Of a stretch of DNA of 64,000 nucleotides, positions 1 to 10,168 are shown piece after piece. The stretch covers positions 218,502-282,501 of the forward strand of contig CAWDSF010000014.1 of NCBI GenBank assembly GCA_963804885.1. Reading direction: 5' to 3'. Made by a program: the position numbers and the translations under genes. The notes beneath the pieces are model-generated. The model was not told where the DNA came from. It ran no database searches and saw nothing but the letters and a program-made list of their open reading frames with translations. The DNA comes from PALSA-1004 sp963804885. GTDB taxonomy: Bacteria; Pseudomonadota; Gammaproteobacteria; Burkholderiales; SG8-41. How positions within the stretch are numbered: the first letter of the stretch is position 1; each line of letters opens with the position of its first letter.

Positions 1-764
1 GACCATTGCGCCGCAGCCGCTCGCAGTCATCACGATCGCTTCCGCGCCCGCTTCGATATAAGGCCACCATGCGTCGATATTGCGCCGCATGTAATCGAGG
101 CCTTCGTCCTGCGCGTTCAGGTGGTACGAAACCGCGCCGCAGCAGCCGGCCGTGAGCGGCGCGCACGAGCGAGATGCCCGAGCTTGTCGAGTACACGCGC
201 TGCTGCCGCGTTCGTGTTCGGCGACAGGGACGGCTGCACGCAGCCTTCGAGCACGAGCATTTTGCGCGCATGAGTTGCAGCGGGCCACGCGGTCGCGCGC
301 GCGGGCGGCGGAATTTTGCGTTTCAATGCGCCGAATAAAAACGGCCGCGCGAATTGGCCCAGCTTGAGCAGCGGTGAAAAAACCGACGCGCGCGGAATCG
401 CGGTGCGCAAAGCGCTGCGCGCAGCCGTTTCGCCGGCGCTGCGCCCGACCTGGGCATCGACGACAGGGCGGCCGATTTCGAGCAGCCGGCCGTACTCCAC
501 GCCGGATGGGCAGGTGGTTTCACACGACCGGCACGTCAGGCAGCGATCGAGATGGAGCTGCGTTTTCACGGTCGCCGGCTTGCCTTCGAGCACCTGTTTC
601 ATCAGGTAGATGCGGCCGCGCGGCCCGTCGAGCTCGTCGCCCAGCAGCAGATAGGTCGGGCAGGTCGCCGTGCAGAATCCGCAGTGCACGCATTTGCGCA
701 GGATCGCATCCGCCTCGCGTCCCTCGGGCGTGTCCTTGATGAAGTCAGCGAGATTGGTTTCCAT
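1..764 (-). CDS. glcF: Glycolate oxidase iron-sulfur subunit GlcF (partial, two frameshifts)
   Basis: Electron-transfer subunit of the GlcDEF glycolate dehydrogenase, which oxidises glycolate to glyoxylate. The ATG at 764 opens a protein with two ferredoxin-type clusters near residues 25-38 (CVHCGFCTATCP) and 75-88 (CLTCRSCETTCP). The 3' end lies outside the window, leaving about 250 of the usual 400 or so residues. Two indels sit close together, near 176-180 and near 144-152. Removing one base at each restores the GlcF cysteine-rich domain (HGGCCGAVSYH, then TASGCGAMV at the window edge). It is the last gene of glcD-glcE-glcF. Assignment is secure; whether the shifts are real or sequence errors is not known. 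Confidence 0.9.
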
Positions 765-774
765 TGTTTGAACC

Positions 775-864
775 GTGAGGCGTTAGGCGTGAGGCGTGAG
801 GCGGCAAAACCTGGCGTGTGCGGCCGCTTTAAGAGTTGTACTCTACGCCTCACCCCTCACGCTT
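775..864. repeat. Heptamer tandem repeats between glcE and glcF
   Basis: Four tandem heptamers GTGAGGC, GTTAGGC, GTGAGGC, GTGAGGC fill 775-802. Inverted copies ACGCCTC and ACCCCTC lie at 845-858. The two blocks are complementary and could form a stem in the glcE-glcF transcript. Related heptamers occur at 21205-21232 and 22923-22936. Confidence 0.7.
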
Positions 865-1932
865 TTAAAACTCAGCATACATGCGCCCGGGATTGAAGAT
901 CCCCGCGGGGTCGAACGTGAGCTTCAGCTTGCGCTCGATCGCCGCCAGCGCCGGCGGCAATGGATGAAAAACGCCGGCGGACTTGTCGCCGCCGCGAAAC
1001 AGCGTCGCATGACCGCCGCCGGAGTTCCGCTGCCGCGCGCACGGCGCCTGCCGTCGCATCGGTCGCAAGCCAGCGCAGCGCGCCGTTCCATTCGATCAAC
1101 TGGGCGCCGGGCAGATCAAGCGGCGGCGTCGTCGGCTTCAGGGACAGGCGCCACAGCGTCTGCGCCGACGTAAAGAACGCGTGCCGATTGCTCGCGGATG
1201 TCCTGCCAGTAGCGTTGCGCGGACGCATCGTCGAGCCGTTCGCCGCCGAGCGTGACGATCGCCGCGGAGACCGCCGCCGCGGCGCCGGACAGCCGGACAT
1301 GCAGCCGGCCATCGTGCCACGCAGTTGCCGAGAGCGGCAGCGGTTTGCCCGCCCATGCATTCATCGCGGCGATCGCATCGGCGGCGGTGTGCTCGAACCG
1401 CAGGGTAGCTTCGGCGGTCGGCAAGGGCAGGACCTTGAGGGAGATTTCGAGCAGCACGCCCAGCGTGCCCAGCGAGCCCGCGAGTACGCGCGAAACGTCG
1501 AAGCCGGCTACGTTCTTCATCACCTGGCCGCCGAAGCGCAGATCGTCGCCTTTGCCGTCGAGCATGCGCACGCCGAGCACGCGTATCGCGGACCGAGCCG
1601 GCGTAGGCGCGGCGCGGGCCCGACAGCCCGGCGGCGATGCAGCCGCCCAACGTCGAATGCGGGCCGAAGTGGGGTGGCTCGAATGCGAGCATCTGGCCCT
1701 TATCGCGCAGCGCCGTTTCGATTTCCGCGAGCGGTGTGCCGGCGCGCGCGGTGATCACCAGTTCGCTCGGCTCGTAGTCGATGATGCCGCGATACGCGGC
1801 GACGCTCAAAGTTTCGCCGCGCAGCGGGCCGCCGTAGAAATCCTTGCTGCCGCCGCCGCGAATGCAGAGCGGCGCATGCTGCGCGGCGGCTTCGCGCACA
1901 GTCGCGGCCAGCTGATCAACAATCGCTTGCAC
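865..1932 (-). CDS. glcE: Glycolate oxidase FAD-binding subunit GlcE (three frameshifts)
   Basis: Second FAD-domain subunit of glycolate dehydrogenase. The GTG at 1932 lies 15 bases after the glcD stop. The N-terminus carries the FAD_binding_4 pattern (CIRGGGSKDF, then HSTLGGCIAAGLSGPRR). Reading continues in other frames after about 1580 (VLGVRMLDGKGDDLRFGG), about 1160 (LPGAQLIEWNGALRWL) and about 1020 (HPLPPALAAIERKLKLTFDP), ending FNPGRMYAEF. The summed length of about 355 residues fits GlcE. Each piece matches the family in order, so this is one gene broken by three single-base indels. Confidence 0.88.
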
Positions 1933-1947
1933 TAGGCGACGATGCTC

Positions 1948-3438
1948 TCAGAATCTTGGCAGATCAGGAAATTTCTCCTGGCCCGCATGCACGTGCATGC
2001 GTCCGAATTCCGCGCAGCGATGCAGTGTGGGCACGGCCTTGCCCGGGTTGAGCAGCGCATGTTCGTCGAATGCCGCTTTGACGCCGTGAAAAGCCGTGAG
2101 CTCGAGCGGCTTGAACTGGTCGCACATCGCGTTGATTTTTTCGACGCCGACGCCGTGCTCGCCCGTAATGGTGCCGCCGACGTCGATCGACAGCTTCAGA
2201 ATTTCGGCGCCGAATTGCTCGGTGCGATGCAGCTCGCCGGGCTTGTTCGCGTCGTAGAGAATCAGCGGATGCAGGTTGCCGTCGCCCGCGTGGAATACGT
2301 TCATGCAGCGCAGGCCGTATTTCGCCGACAGCTCCGTGATTGCATTGAGCACGCGCGGCAGCGCTTTCTTGGGGATCGTGCCGTCCATGCAATAGTAGTC
2401 GGGCGACACGCGCCCGGCGGCGGGGAACGCTGCCTTGCGCCCGGCCCAGAAGCGATAGCGCTCGGCTTCGCTCGACGAGACGCGCACTTCCGTGGCGCCG
2501 CTCGCCTGCATGACCGTTTTCATGCGCTCGATTTCCTCGGCGACTTCGGCGGCGTTGCCGTCGGATTCGCAAAGAAGGATGGCTTCGGCGTCGAGCGGAT
2601 AGCCGGCATTGACGAAAGGCTCGACCGCGCCGGTGGTGATCTTGTCCATCATTTCGAGGCCCGCCGGGATGATGCCCGCGGCGATGATGTTGGCGACCGC
2701 CTGGCCGGCTTTGCCGACGTCGTCGAACGCCGCGAGTATGCACTGCGCGAGTTCGGGAACCGGCAGCAGCTTGACCGTGACTTCGGTGATCACCGCGAGC
2801 AGGCCTTCCGAACCCGTGATCAGCGCCAGCACGTCATAACCCGCCGAATCGAGCCCGTCGCTGCCGATCTCGAGCAGCTCGCCTTCGATGGTATACGCGC
2901 GCACCTTCAGAATATTGTGCACCGTCAGCCCGTACTTGAGGCAGTGCATGCCGCCGGAGTTCTCGGCGACGTTGCCGCCGATCGAGCACGCAATCTGGCT
3001 CGACGGATCGGGCGCGTAATAAAGACCGTATTGAGCCGCCGCTTCCGATACCGCGAGATTGCGCACGCCGGGCTGCAGGCGCGCGGTGCGCGCGGCCACA
3101 TCGATATCGAGGATGGACATGAAGCGCGCGAGGGAGAGCAGCACGCCATTGCCGGGCGGCAGCGCGCCGCCGGACAGCCCGGTGCCGGCGCCGCGCGCGA
3201 CGACGGGCACCCGCATGGCGTGACATGTTTTGAGAATGCGCTGAACTTCGGCTTCGGTCTCCGGCAACGCGACGACCATCGGCAACTGGCGGTAGGCGGA
3301 CAAGCCGTCGCATTCGTACGGCTGCACGTCTTCTCGCGCATGGAGCAGTGCATGCGGCGGCAGGAATGCCGCAAGCGCGTCGACGACTTTGCGTTGACGC
3401 GCGCTATCGATCTGCGGACGGTCGGCGATGGTATTCAT
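1948..3438 (-). CDS. glcD: Glycolate oxidase FAD-linked catalytic subunit GlcD
   Basis: Flavoprotein subunit that oxidises glycolate or a related 2-hydroxyacid. The 496-residue frame is intact. It has the FAD_binding_4 core (VVARGAGTGLSGGALP near residues 75-90, then the IGGNVAENSGG loop) and the C-terminal cap with GGTITGEHGVGVEKIN and a final LNPGKAVP. The ATG at 3438 (MNTIADRPQ) is preferred over an in-frame codon seven residues upstream, because it gives the usual GlcD N-terminus. It heads glcDEF and is divergent from the Bug gene at 3608. Confidence 0.93.
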   Translation of the reverse strand: MNTIADRPQIDSARQRKVVDALAAFLPPHALLHAREDVQPYECDGLSAYRQLPMVVALPETEAEVQRILKTCHAMRVPVVARGAGTGLSGGALPPGNGVLLSLARFMSILDIDVAARTARLQPGVRNLAVSEAAAQYGLYYAPDPSSQIACSIGGNVAENSGGMHCLKYGLTVHNILKVRAYTIEGELLEIGSDGLDSAGYDVLALITGSEGLLAVITEVTVKLLPVPELAQCILAAFDDVGKAGQAVANIIAAGIIPAGLEMMDKITTGAVEPFVNAGYPLDAEAILLCESDGNAAEVAEEIERMKTVMQASGATEVRVSSSEAERYRFWAGRKAAFPAAGRVSPDYYCMDGTIPKKALPRVLNAITELSAKYGLRCMNVFHAGDGNLHPLILYDANKPGELHRTEQFGAEILKLSIDVGGTITGEHGVGVEKINAMCDQFKPLELTAFHGVKAAFDEHALLNPGKAVPTLHRCAEFGRMHVHAGQEKFPDLPRF

Positions 3439-3607
3439 TTGACCGCTGCATTCTAACAAACGACCGCCGGGAAGGCCGGGGTTTGCGAATGCGCGAGCGG
3501 TTCTCGTGGGCTATACTGCAAAGCCGCCCGTCGTCATACCCGGGCAGCGCGTTCCCCTTGGCCCAATTCCGCGTAATCCATGCTCGCAGCAATCAGGGAG
3601 ATTTGCC

Positions 3608-4570
3608 ATGCGGTATGCAATCGCACTCGTTGCAGTCTTTGGTTTCGTCAACGCTCTACCCGCGCAAGCGCAGCAGTATCCCGCCAAGCCGATACGCCTG
3701 ATCGTGCCGTTCGTCGCCGGCGGCTCGGCCGATGTGTTAAGCCGTGTGCTCGCGCAGCGCCTGACCCAGCAATACGGCCAGCAGGTGGTGGTCGAGAATC
3801 GTCCCGGCTCGGGCGGGCATGTCGGCGCCGAAGCCGCGGCGCGCGCAGCCCCCGACGGCTACACCATCGTGTTCGGCACGATCGGCATCCACGCCGCTTA
3901 CACGATTTATTCGAAGTTGAACTACGATCCGTCGCGCGATCTGCAGCCCGTCTCGATGTATGCCGACGTGCCGAACATTTTGGTCGTGCATCCGTCGGTG
4001 CCGGTGAAGAACGTGAAGGAATTCATCGCGCTCGCGAAAAGCAATCCCGGCCGTCTCAATTTCGGCACGGCGGGCAGCGGCTCGTCGACGCACATGGCGG
4101 GCGAGTGGTTCAAGCTCTATACCGGGGTCAATCTGACGCATGTGCCTTACAAGGGCAGCGCGCAGGCGATGCAGGATCTGCTCGGCGGCCAGATCGAGCT
4201 CATGTTCGAGAACCTGCCGACGGCGATCGCTCAGGTGAGGGCGGGCAAGATTCGCTCGCTCGGCATGACGAGCCGCGAGCGCAGCCCGAGCATGCCGGAA
4301 GTCCCGACGCTGGCCGAGACCGGCGTGCCGGGATTCGAAGCGACTGCGTGGTTCACCATTGCGGCGCCCGCGAAAGTCCCGGCCGACATCATCCGCAAGC
4401 TCAACGTTGACATGAATGCGTTCCTGAAGGCGCCGGAAATGCAGCAGCGCTGGATCGACATGGGCGTCGTGCCGCTGGGCGGCTCGCCGGCCGACGCGGA
4501 AAAGTTTTTCGTGGTGGAGCGCGAAAAGTGGGGCAAGGTCATCAAGGCCGCGGGAATCCGCGGTGATTGA
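3608..4570 (+). CDS. Bug/TctC-family periplasmic solute-binding protein (1)
   Basis: Predicted periplasmic receptor for a carboxylate, of the tripartite tricarboxylate transporter receptor family. It begins with a signal peptide (MRYAIALVAVFGFVNALPAQAQ), then the family opening YPAKPIRLIVPFVAGGSADV and the APDGYTIV loop. The 320-residue length is normal. An SD-like GGGAG (3596-3600) lies seven bases before the ATG. Its stop overlaps the next Bug gene. No TctA or TctB membrane genes are nearby, as is common for orphan Bug receptors. The ligand cannot be told from sequence. Confidence 0.92.
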   Translation: MRYAIALVAVFGFVNALPAQAQQYPAKPIRLIVPFVAGGSADVLSRVLAQRLTQQYGQQVVVENRPGSGGHVGAEAAARAAPDGYTIVFGTIGIHAAYTIYSKLNYDPSRDLQPVSMYADVPNILVVHPSVPVKNVKEFIALAKSNPGRLNFGTAGSGSSTHMAGEWFKLYTGVNLTHVPYKGSAQAMQDLLGGQIELMFENLPTAIAQVRAGKIRSLGMTSRERSPSMPEVPTLAETGVPGFEATAWFTIAAPAKVPADIIRKLNVDMNAFLKAPEMQQRWIDMGVVPLGGSPADAEKFFVVEREKWGKVIKAAGIRGD

Positions 4571-4571
4571 A

Positions 4572-5561
4572 ATGAATAGATGCCGAATGCTCAAGGGCAG
4601 TTACGGTTACATTGCCGCGGCAATGCTGGCTGCCGCTGCGTGCAGCGCGCCGGTCAATGCGCAAACGTACCCAATGAAACCAATCCGCCTGATCGTGCCT
4701 TATCCGCCCGGGGGCGGCACGGATTTCGTCGCGCGCATCGTCGCCCTGAAATTGCCCGACGCGATCGGCCAGAACGTCGTGATCGACAATCGCCCCGGCG
4801 CCGCGGGACTTGTCGGCACGGAACTCGCTGCGCGCGCGCCGGCGGACGGCTATACGCTGCTGCTCGTCGATTCGTCGCTGCCGATCAACGTCACCTATTA
4901 CAAGAACGCCAAGTACGACGCGATCAAGGACTTCGATCCGATTACCGACGTCGCCGATACGCCTTACATGCTGGTCGTGCAGCCGGGCGGCCCGTATCAA
5001 AGCGTGCGCGACTTGATCAACGCGGCGAAAGCGCAGCCCGGCAAGATTAATTTCGGCTCGGGCGGCAACGGCAGCGGCAGCCACCTGACGGGCGAATTCT
5101 TCCAGATGCGCACCGGCGTGAAGCTCACGCACGTGCCGTATAAAGGCGTCGGCCTCGCGTTGACGGACGTGATCGCCGGCCAGATCCAGACGACTTTCAC
5201 TTCGGCGCCGCCGGCGATGGGTCTGATCAAATCAGGCCGCATCAAGGCGCTCGCGGTCGCGACCGAGAAACGCATCTCGGCGCTGCCCGACGCGCCGACG
5301 TTCGGCGAGCAGGGCGTCAAGGACCTCGTGGTAGTGAACTGGTACGGGATCGCCAGCATCGGCGGCACGCCCAAGCCGGTGCTCGACAAGCTGCATGCCG
5401 CGCTGCTGCAGGTGATCGCGCAGCCGGACGTCAAGGAACGTCTCGCCTCGGGTGCGCTGGAGCCGGCGCCCATGTCGCAAGCGGCCTTCCGCAAACTGAT
5501 CGCCGAAGAACTCACGCGCTGGTCGGCGGTCGTCAAGACCGCCGGCATCAAACCCGAATAA
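4572..5561 (+). CDS. Bug/TctC-family periplasmic solute-binding protein (2)
   Basis: Second receptor of the pair, 329 residues. It has a long signal peptide (MNRCRMLKGSYGYIAAAMLA, cleaved near VNAQ) followed by YPMKPIRLIVPYPPGGGTDF and APADGYTLLLVD. The ATG at 4572 is two bases past the previous stop. A GTG at 4563, in frame and overlapping the previous gene, is possible. Twelve bases separate it from hyuB, so receptor and enzyme are probably co-transcribed and the receptor may supply a substrate of the HyuAB-type enzyme. Confidence 0.92.
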   Translation: MNRCRMLKGSYGYIAAAMLAAAACSAPVNAQTYPMKPIRLIVPYPPGGGTDFVARIVALKLPDAIGQNVVIDNRPGAAGLVGTELAARAPADGYTLLLVDSSLPINVTYYKNAKYDAIKDFDPITDVADTPYMLVVQPGGPYQSVRDLINAAKAQPGKINFGSGGNGSGSHLTGEFFQMRTGVKLTHVPYKGVGLALTDVIAGQIQTTFTSAPPAMGLIKSGRIKALAVATEKRISALPDAPTFGEQGVKDLVVVNWYGIASIGGTPKPVLDKLHAALLQVIAQPDVKERLASGALEPAPMSQAAFRKLIAEELTRWSAVVKTAGIKPE

Positions 5562-5572
5562 GGAAATACGCA

Positions 5573-7186
5573 ATGGCAAAGTCCGCATTCAACGCGGTAA
5601 CGCTCGAAATGCTGTGGACGCGGCTCATCTCGATCACCGATGAAGCCGCGGCGGCGCTGGTGCGCACGTCGTTTTCGACGGTGGTGCGCGAGTCCAACGA
5701 TTTCGCGTGCGTGCTGACCGACGAAAATGGGTTGTCGCTCGCGCAGGCCACCGATAGCATCCCGTCGTTCATCGGCACGGTGCCGCGCACGATCCGGCAT
5801 TTCTTGAAGGAGTATCCGCCGAAGAGCCTCAAGCCCGGCGACATCCTGATCACCAACGACATCTGGATGGGCACCGGCCACTTGCCCGACATCACGGTCG
5901 CGAAGCCGATCTTCCATAACCGCAAGCTGGTCGGTTTCGCCGGCTCCGTCGCGCACTCGCCGGACATCGGCGGGCGCATCCGCTCCCCCGACGCGTTGAG
6001 CGTATTCGAGGAGGGCTTGCAGATCCCGGTCATGAAAGCGATGAGCGCCGGCAAGATCGACGCGACGCTCGAACGCATCATCCGCAAGAACGTGCGCGTG
6101 CCCGATCAGGTGATGGGCGATCTCTACGCGCAGTTCACGGCGTTGACGCTGATGGAGCATCGCGTGATGGCGCTCTTGAAGGAGCACAAGTTGAAGTCGC
6201 TGGCGGAACTCGGGCGCGAAATTCACTCGCGCTCGGAAAAGGCGATGCGCGCCGCGATCCGCGAAGTGCCCAATGGCGTCTATCGCCAGACCGCGCTCTC
6301 CGACGGGATTGCCGATCCGATCAAGCTCGAGCTCGAATTGACGGTCAAGGACGATACGATCGAAATCGATTTCGCGGGCACGGCACCCCAGGTGATGCGC
6401 TCGATCAACGTGTGCATGGCCTATACGATTGCCTACACGTCGTTCGGCGTGAAGGCGGTGCTGGCGCCGCACATCCCGAACAACGAAGGCGTACTGCGGC
6501 CGATCAGGATCAAGGCGCCGCTCGGCTCGATCGCGAACTCGAAGCCGCCGGCCGCAGGTGGTGCGCGCGCGCTGATCGGGCACTTCTTTCCGATGATGGT
6601 GATCCAGGCGCTGTCGCAGGCTTTGCCCGAGCGCGTGATCGCGACCGTCGGCTCGCCGCTGTGGTGCATCAATGCGTCCGGGCATCGCGCGGACGGCGCG
6701 CCATTCGCGAGCCTGTTCTTCACCAACGGCGGCTACGGCGCGGCGCACGGGCGCGACGGCGCGCAGGTGCTGTCGTGGCCGAGCAACGTGTCGTCGACGC
6801 CGGTCGAAATGATCGAGCAGTTGTCGCCGCTCAAAGTGCAATTCCGCCGGCTGCGCACCGACAGCGGCGGCGATGGCGAGTTTCGCGGCGGCAACGGCCA
6901 GGAGATCCTGTTCGAAAGCCGCGCGCCCGGACCGGTGACAGTCGCGTTTCTGGCTGAGCGCACCAAGCCGGAAACTGCGCCGGCAGGCATCGCGGGCGGC
7001 GAACCGGGCGCGTGCGGCGAACTCATCATCGACGGCAAGCCGGTCAATCCGAAATCGCAGCACCATATCGGGCCAGGCGGCACGGTGCTCATCCGCACGC
7101 CGGCGGGCGGCGGTTACGGGCCGTCCGAAAGGCGCGACAAGAAGCGCAGCGCCGCCGATCGCGCAGAGGGTTATGTGAGCGAATAA
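5573..7186 (+). CDS. Hydantoinase B / oxoprolinase-family subunit (1)
   Basis: HyuB-family subunit. These proteins pair with HyuA for ATP-dependent hydrolysis of hydantoins or 5-oxoproline, or act in acetone-carboxylase-like enzymes. The 537-residue frame is intact. It opens NAVTLEMLWTRLISITDEAA and has the family segments NDIWMGTGHLPD, VAHSPDIGG and RTDSGGDGEFRGGNGQE, ending in the Gly-rich TPAGGGYGP. A good SD (AAGGAAA) precedes ATG 5573. It is followed by its HyuA partner after a 93-base spacer. The substrate is unknown. Confidence 0.92.
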   Translation: MAKSAFNAVTLEMLWTRLISITDEAAAALVRTSFSTVVRESNDFACVLTDENGLSLAQATDSIPSFIGTVPRTIRHFLKEYPPKSLKPGDILITNDIWMGTGHLPDITVAKPIFHNRKLVGFAGSVAHSPDIGGRIRSPDALSVFEEGLQIPVMKAMSAGKIDATLERIIRKNVRVPDQVMGDLYAQFTALTLMEHRVMALLKEHKLKSLAELGREIHSRSEKAMRAAIREVPNGVYRQTALSDGIADPIKLELELTVKDDTIEIDFAGTAPQVMRSINVCMAYTIAYTSFGVKAVLAPHIPNNEGVLRPIRIKAPLGSIANSKPPAAGGARALIGHFFPMMVIQALSQALPERVIATVGSPLWCINASGHRADGAPFASLFFTNGGYGAAHGRDGAQVLSWPSNVSSTPVEMIEQLSPLKVQFRRLRTDSGGDGEFRGGNGQEILFESRAPGPVTVAFLAERTKPETAPAGIAGGEPGACGELIIDGKPVNPKSQHHIGPGGTVLIRTPAGGGYGPSERRDKKRSAADRAEGYVSE

Positions 7187-7200
7187 GCAGGCAGTCCTCG

Positions 7201-7233
7201 CCCGTCGTTCCGGCGCAAGCGGGAGCCGGGTTC
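7201..7233. repeat. Possible degenerate REP-like palindrome
   Basis: The spacer between hyuB and hyuA holds CGTTCCGGCGCAAGCGGGAG, an imperfect hairpin around GCAA. It resembles the short intergenic palindromes common in proteobacteria. Only one copy was seen in this window, so the call is tentative. Confidence 0.35.
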
Positions 7234-7279
7234 ACGGCACGAATCGCAATAACTTCAGCAGATATGGAAACGGATCGAG

Positions 7280-9362
7280 ATGGCTGAATACGCATTAGGT
7301 TTGGATATTGGCGGCACTTTCACGGACATCGTGGTGTACGACCAGCACGGCGCCGCGTCGTACAGCCACAAGGAACTGACGACGCCCGAGGCGCCGCACC
7401 GCGGCGTGGTCGCCGGCATCAAGCGGCTGTTCGAGACGGAAAAGCTTGCGTACCGTGACGTCACGCGCATGGTGCACGCGACGACGCTGTTCACCAACGC
7501 GCTGATCGAGCGCAAGGGTGCGGTGACCGGGCTCATCACGACCGCGGGCTTTCGCGATACGCTGGAAATGCGGCGCGAGCACAAGTACGAGCTTTACGAT
7601 TTGTTCATCGAGCTGCCCGAGCCGCTGGTGCCAAGAAGGCTGCGGCTGGAAGTGCCCGAGCGCATCGGGCCCGACGGCGCGGTCGAACTCGCGCTCGACG
7701 AGGCTGCGGTGCTCGCGCGCGTGCGCGAACTCGTCGTCGCCGGCGTGCAATCGCTCGCGGTGGCGTTTCTGCACGCGTATGCGAACCCGGTCCACGAGCG
7801 GCGCGCCGGCCAGTTGATCGCTACGGAGTTCCCGCAACTGCCGGTGTCGCTGTCGTCGGGCGTGTCGCCGCAGATCCGCGAATACGAGCGCACTTCGACC
7901 ACGGCGGTCAATGCTTACATCAAGCCGCTCGCCGAGAGTTATCTCGATCTCCTCGCGAGCGAGATCGCGAAGCTCGGCATCAAGGCGCCGCTGTTCATGA
8001 TGCTGTCCAACGGCGGGCTTACGCACATCGCCGAAGCCAAGCGCGTGCCGGTGCAGTTGCTCGAGTCGGGGCCGGCGGCCGGCGCATTGGCGGGCGCGCT
8101 CTTCGGCAAGCGCTCGCAAATCGACGACGTGCTCGCGTTCGACATGGGCGGCACGACGGCCAAGCTGGCGGTGGTCGAGGACGGCGCACCGCTGATCGCG
8201 TACCAATTCGAGGCGAGCCGCGCCAAGCGTTTCGCCGACGGCAGCGGCCTGCCGATCAATATCTCGACGATCGAGCTGATCGAGATCGGCGCGGGCGGCG
8301 GCTCGATCGCGGAAATCGATACCCTGGGCCTGCTGAAAGTCGGCCCGCGCAGCGCGGGTGCGGCGCCGGGGCCCGCGTGCTACGGCCGCGGCGGCGTGCA
8401 TCCGACGGTGACCGACGCCAATCTCGTGCTCGGATTTCTCGACGCCGCGACGTTCGCCGGCGGCACGATGACGATAGATCGCGCGAAAGCCGAGGCGTCG
8501 ATCAAGCCGCTCGCCGACAAATCGAGTCTGTCCGTTCCCGAACTCGCGTGGGGCATCCATTCGGTCGTCAACGAGAACATGGCGGCGGCCGCGCGTGTGC
8601 ACGTCGCCGAGCGCGGGCATCACGCGAGCGAATTCGCCTTGCTCGCGACCGGCGGCGGCGGGCCGCTGCACGCCTGCGAAGTGGCGAAGCGATTGGGTGT
8701 CACGAAAGTAATCTGCCCGCCGAGCGCGGGTGTTGCATCGGCGTTGGGTCTGCTGATGGCGCCGGCGCGCGTCGATCGCGTCGCTACCCTGGCGCGCAAA
8801 CTGGACGCACTCGACTGGCCCGCGTTCGAACGGGCTTTTCGCGCACTCGAGCAGGAGGCGCACAAGGTGATCGCTGCGACGGTCATCGGCCGGCAGCAAG
8901 GTGACGGTCCAGCGCGCCGCCGACCTGCGTTTCGTCGGGCAGGGCTTCGAAATCGTGACGGCACTGCCGCGCGGGCCGTACACGAATAAATCGCTCGCGG
9001 GCATACGCGCGGCCTTTCTCGCCGAATACAAGCGGATCTTTCAGCAGGTGCCGCCGGTCGGCGCCATCGAAATCATCAATATCCGCGTCGCGCTCACCGC
9101 GCCGATCGGGCGCGCCGCTTTGAAAGTCGAAGGCGGCAAGGGGGCGACCTCCAAGGCGCTCAAGGGCCGGCGCAAAGCCTGGCTTGCCGATCGCGCGCGA
9201 TACGCCGAGATGCCGGTCTACGATCGTTACCTGCTGCCCGTGGGCGGCAGCATCCGCGGCCCGGCGATCATCGAGGAAGCTTCGGCGACCATGGTCGTGC
9301 CGCCCGGCGCCCGCGCGCGCGTCGATCGCGCCGGCAATCTGCTCGTCGATCTCGCGCAAATG
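7280..9362 (+). CDS. Hydantoinase A / oxoprolinase-family subunit (1), frameshifted
   Basis: ATP-binding partner of the HyuB at 5573. It opens ALGLDIGGTFTDIVVYD, the phosphate loop of the HyuA N-terminal domain, and has VHATTLFTNALIERKGA, IREYERTSTTAVNAY, FDMGGTTAKLAVVED and IEIGAGGGSIAE. Near 8890 the frame is lost and resumes one base over (KVTVQRAADLRFVGQGFE), running to VDRAGNLLVDLA near 9357. The combined length of about 694 residues is normal. The exact stop is unclear: the frame reads into the next gene, and another frame has TGA overlapping the ATG at 9360, suggesting one more indel just upstream. Confidence 0.87.
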
Positions 9363-10167
9363 ATCGAGCTCTGGCAAGCACCAGCGAGCGCATCGTCGCG
9401 CGCAAGGATGGCGCGATCGGCTGGCTCGATTTTCAACAATCCGGCGAAGCACAACGCAATTTCGATGGACATGGCGGAGGCCGTGCCGGCAGTGATGCGC
9501 GACTTCGAGGACGATTCCGAAGTTCGCGTGATCGTCGTCGCGGGAGCAGGCGAGAAAGCGTTCGCGGCCGGTTCGGACATTTCCGGTTTCGAGTCGGTGC
9601 GCGCCGACCCGCAGAAGAACCGCACTACAACGACGTCAACGAGCGCTCGTACAACGCGGTCTACGAATGCACGAAGCCGACGGTCGCGATGATTCGCGGC
9701 TACTGCATCGGCGGCGGACTCGATTTCGCGACGAGCTGCGACGTGCGCTTCTGCTCTGACAACGCGGTATTCGCGGTGCCGGCGGGCAAGCTCGGGCTTG
9801 GCTACGGACACGAAGGCATCCTGCGTTTCGGCCGCGTGATGGGCTTACATGCGCGCGCGCGATTTGTTTCTGTCGGGCCGCCGGCTGGGCGCCGACGAGG
9901 CGCTGCGGCTGGGGCTCGTGCATCGCGTGATTCCGCTTGCGGAACTCGAAGCCGAAACGACCGCTTATGCGCAGTCCATCGCCGACAATGCGCCGCTGAC
10001 GCTCGCCGCCATCAAGCGCGCGTTTCTCGAATACGAAAAAGATCCGGCATCGCGCGATCTTGGCGAGTGCGCAGGCAATGATCGATGCGTGCTTCAGCAG
10101 CGCGGATTATACGGAAGGCCGCGCGGCGTTCGCCGCAAAGCGCAAACCGAAGTTTACCGGCAAGTAG
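9360..10167 (+). CDS. Enoyl-CoA hydratase/isomerase-family protein, multiply frameshifted
   Basis: Crotonase-fold protein of about 268 residues, assembled from pieces in different frames: FNNPAKHNAISMDMAEAVPA, VVAGAGEKAFAAGSDISGFE (oxyanion-hole loop), RGYCIGGGLDFATSCDVRF (second oxyanion-hole loop), RLGADEALRLGLVHRVIP, and the tail MIDACFSSADYTEGRAAFAA up to TAG 10165-10167. Shifts fall near 9428, 9620-9650, 9850 and 10065. It follows hyuA directly and probably acts on a CoA ester made by the same pathway. Four shifts in 800 bases make it the worst-damaged gene here; it may be a real pseudogene or error-rich sequence. Confidence 0.8.
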
Positions 10168-10168
10168 C

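Noticed and set aside
1942..3456. Long open frame on the plus strand opposite glcD
   Set aside because: GC-rich codon bias opens antisense frames; it has no recognisable domain and glcD on the other strand is clear. The same applies opposite hyuB and hyuA at 4997-7066, 7295-9031 and 46473-48164.
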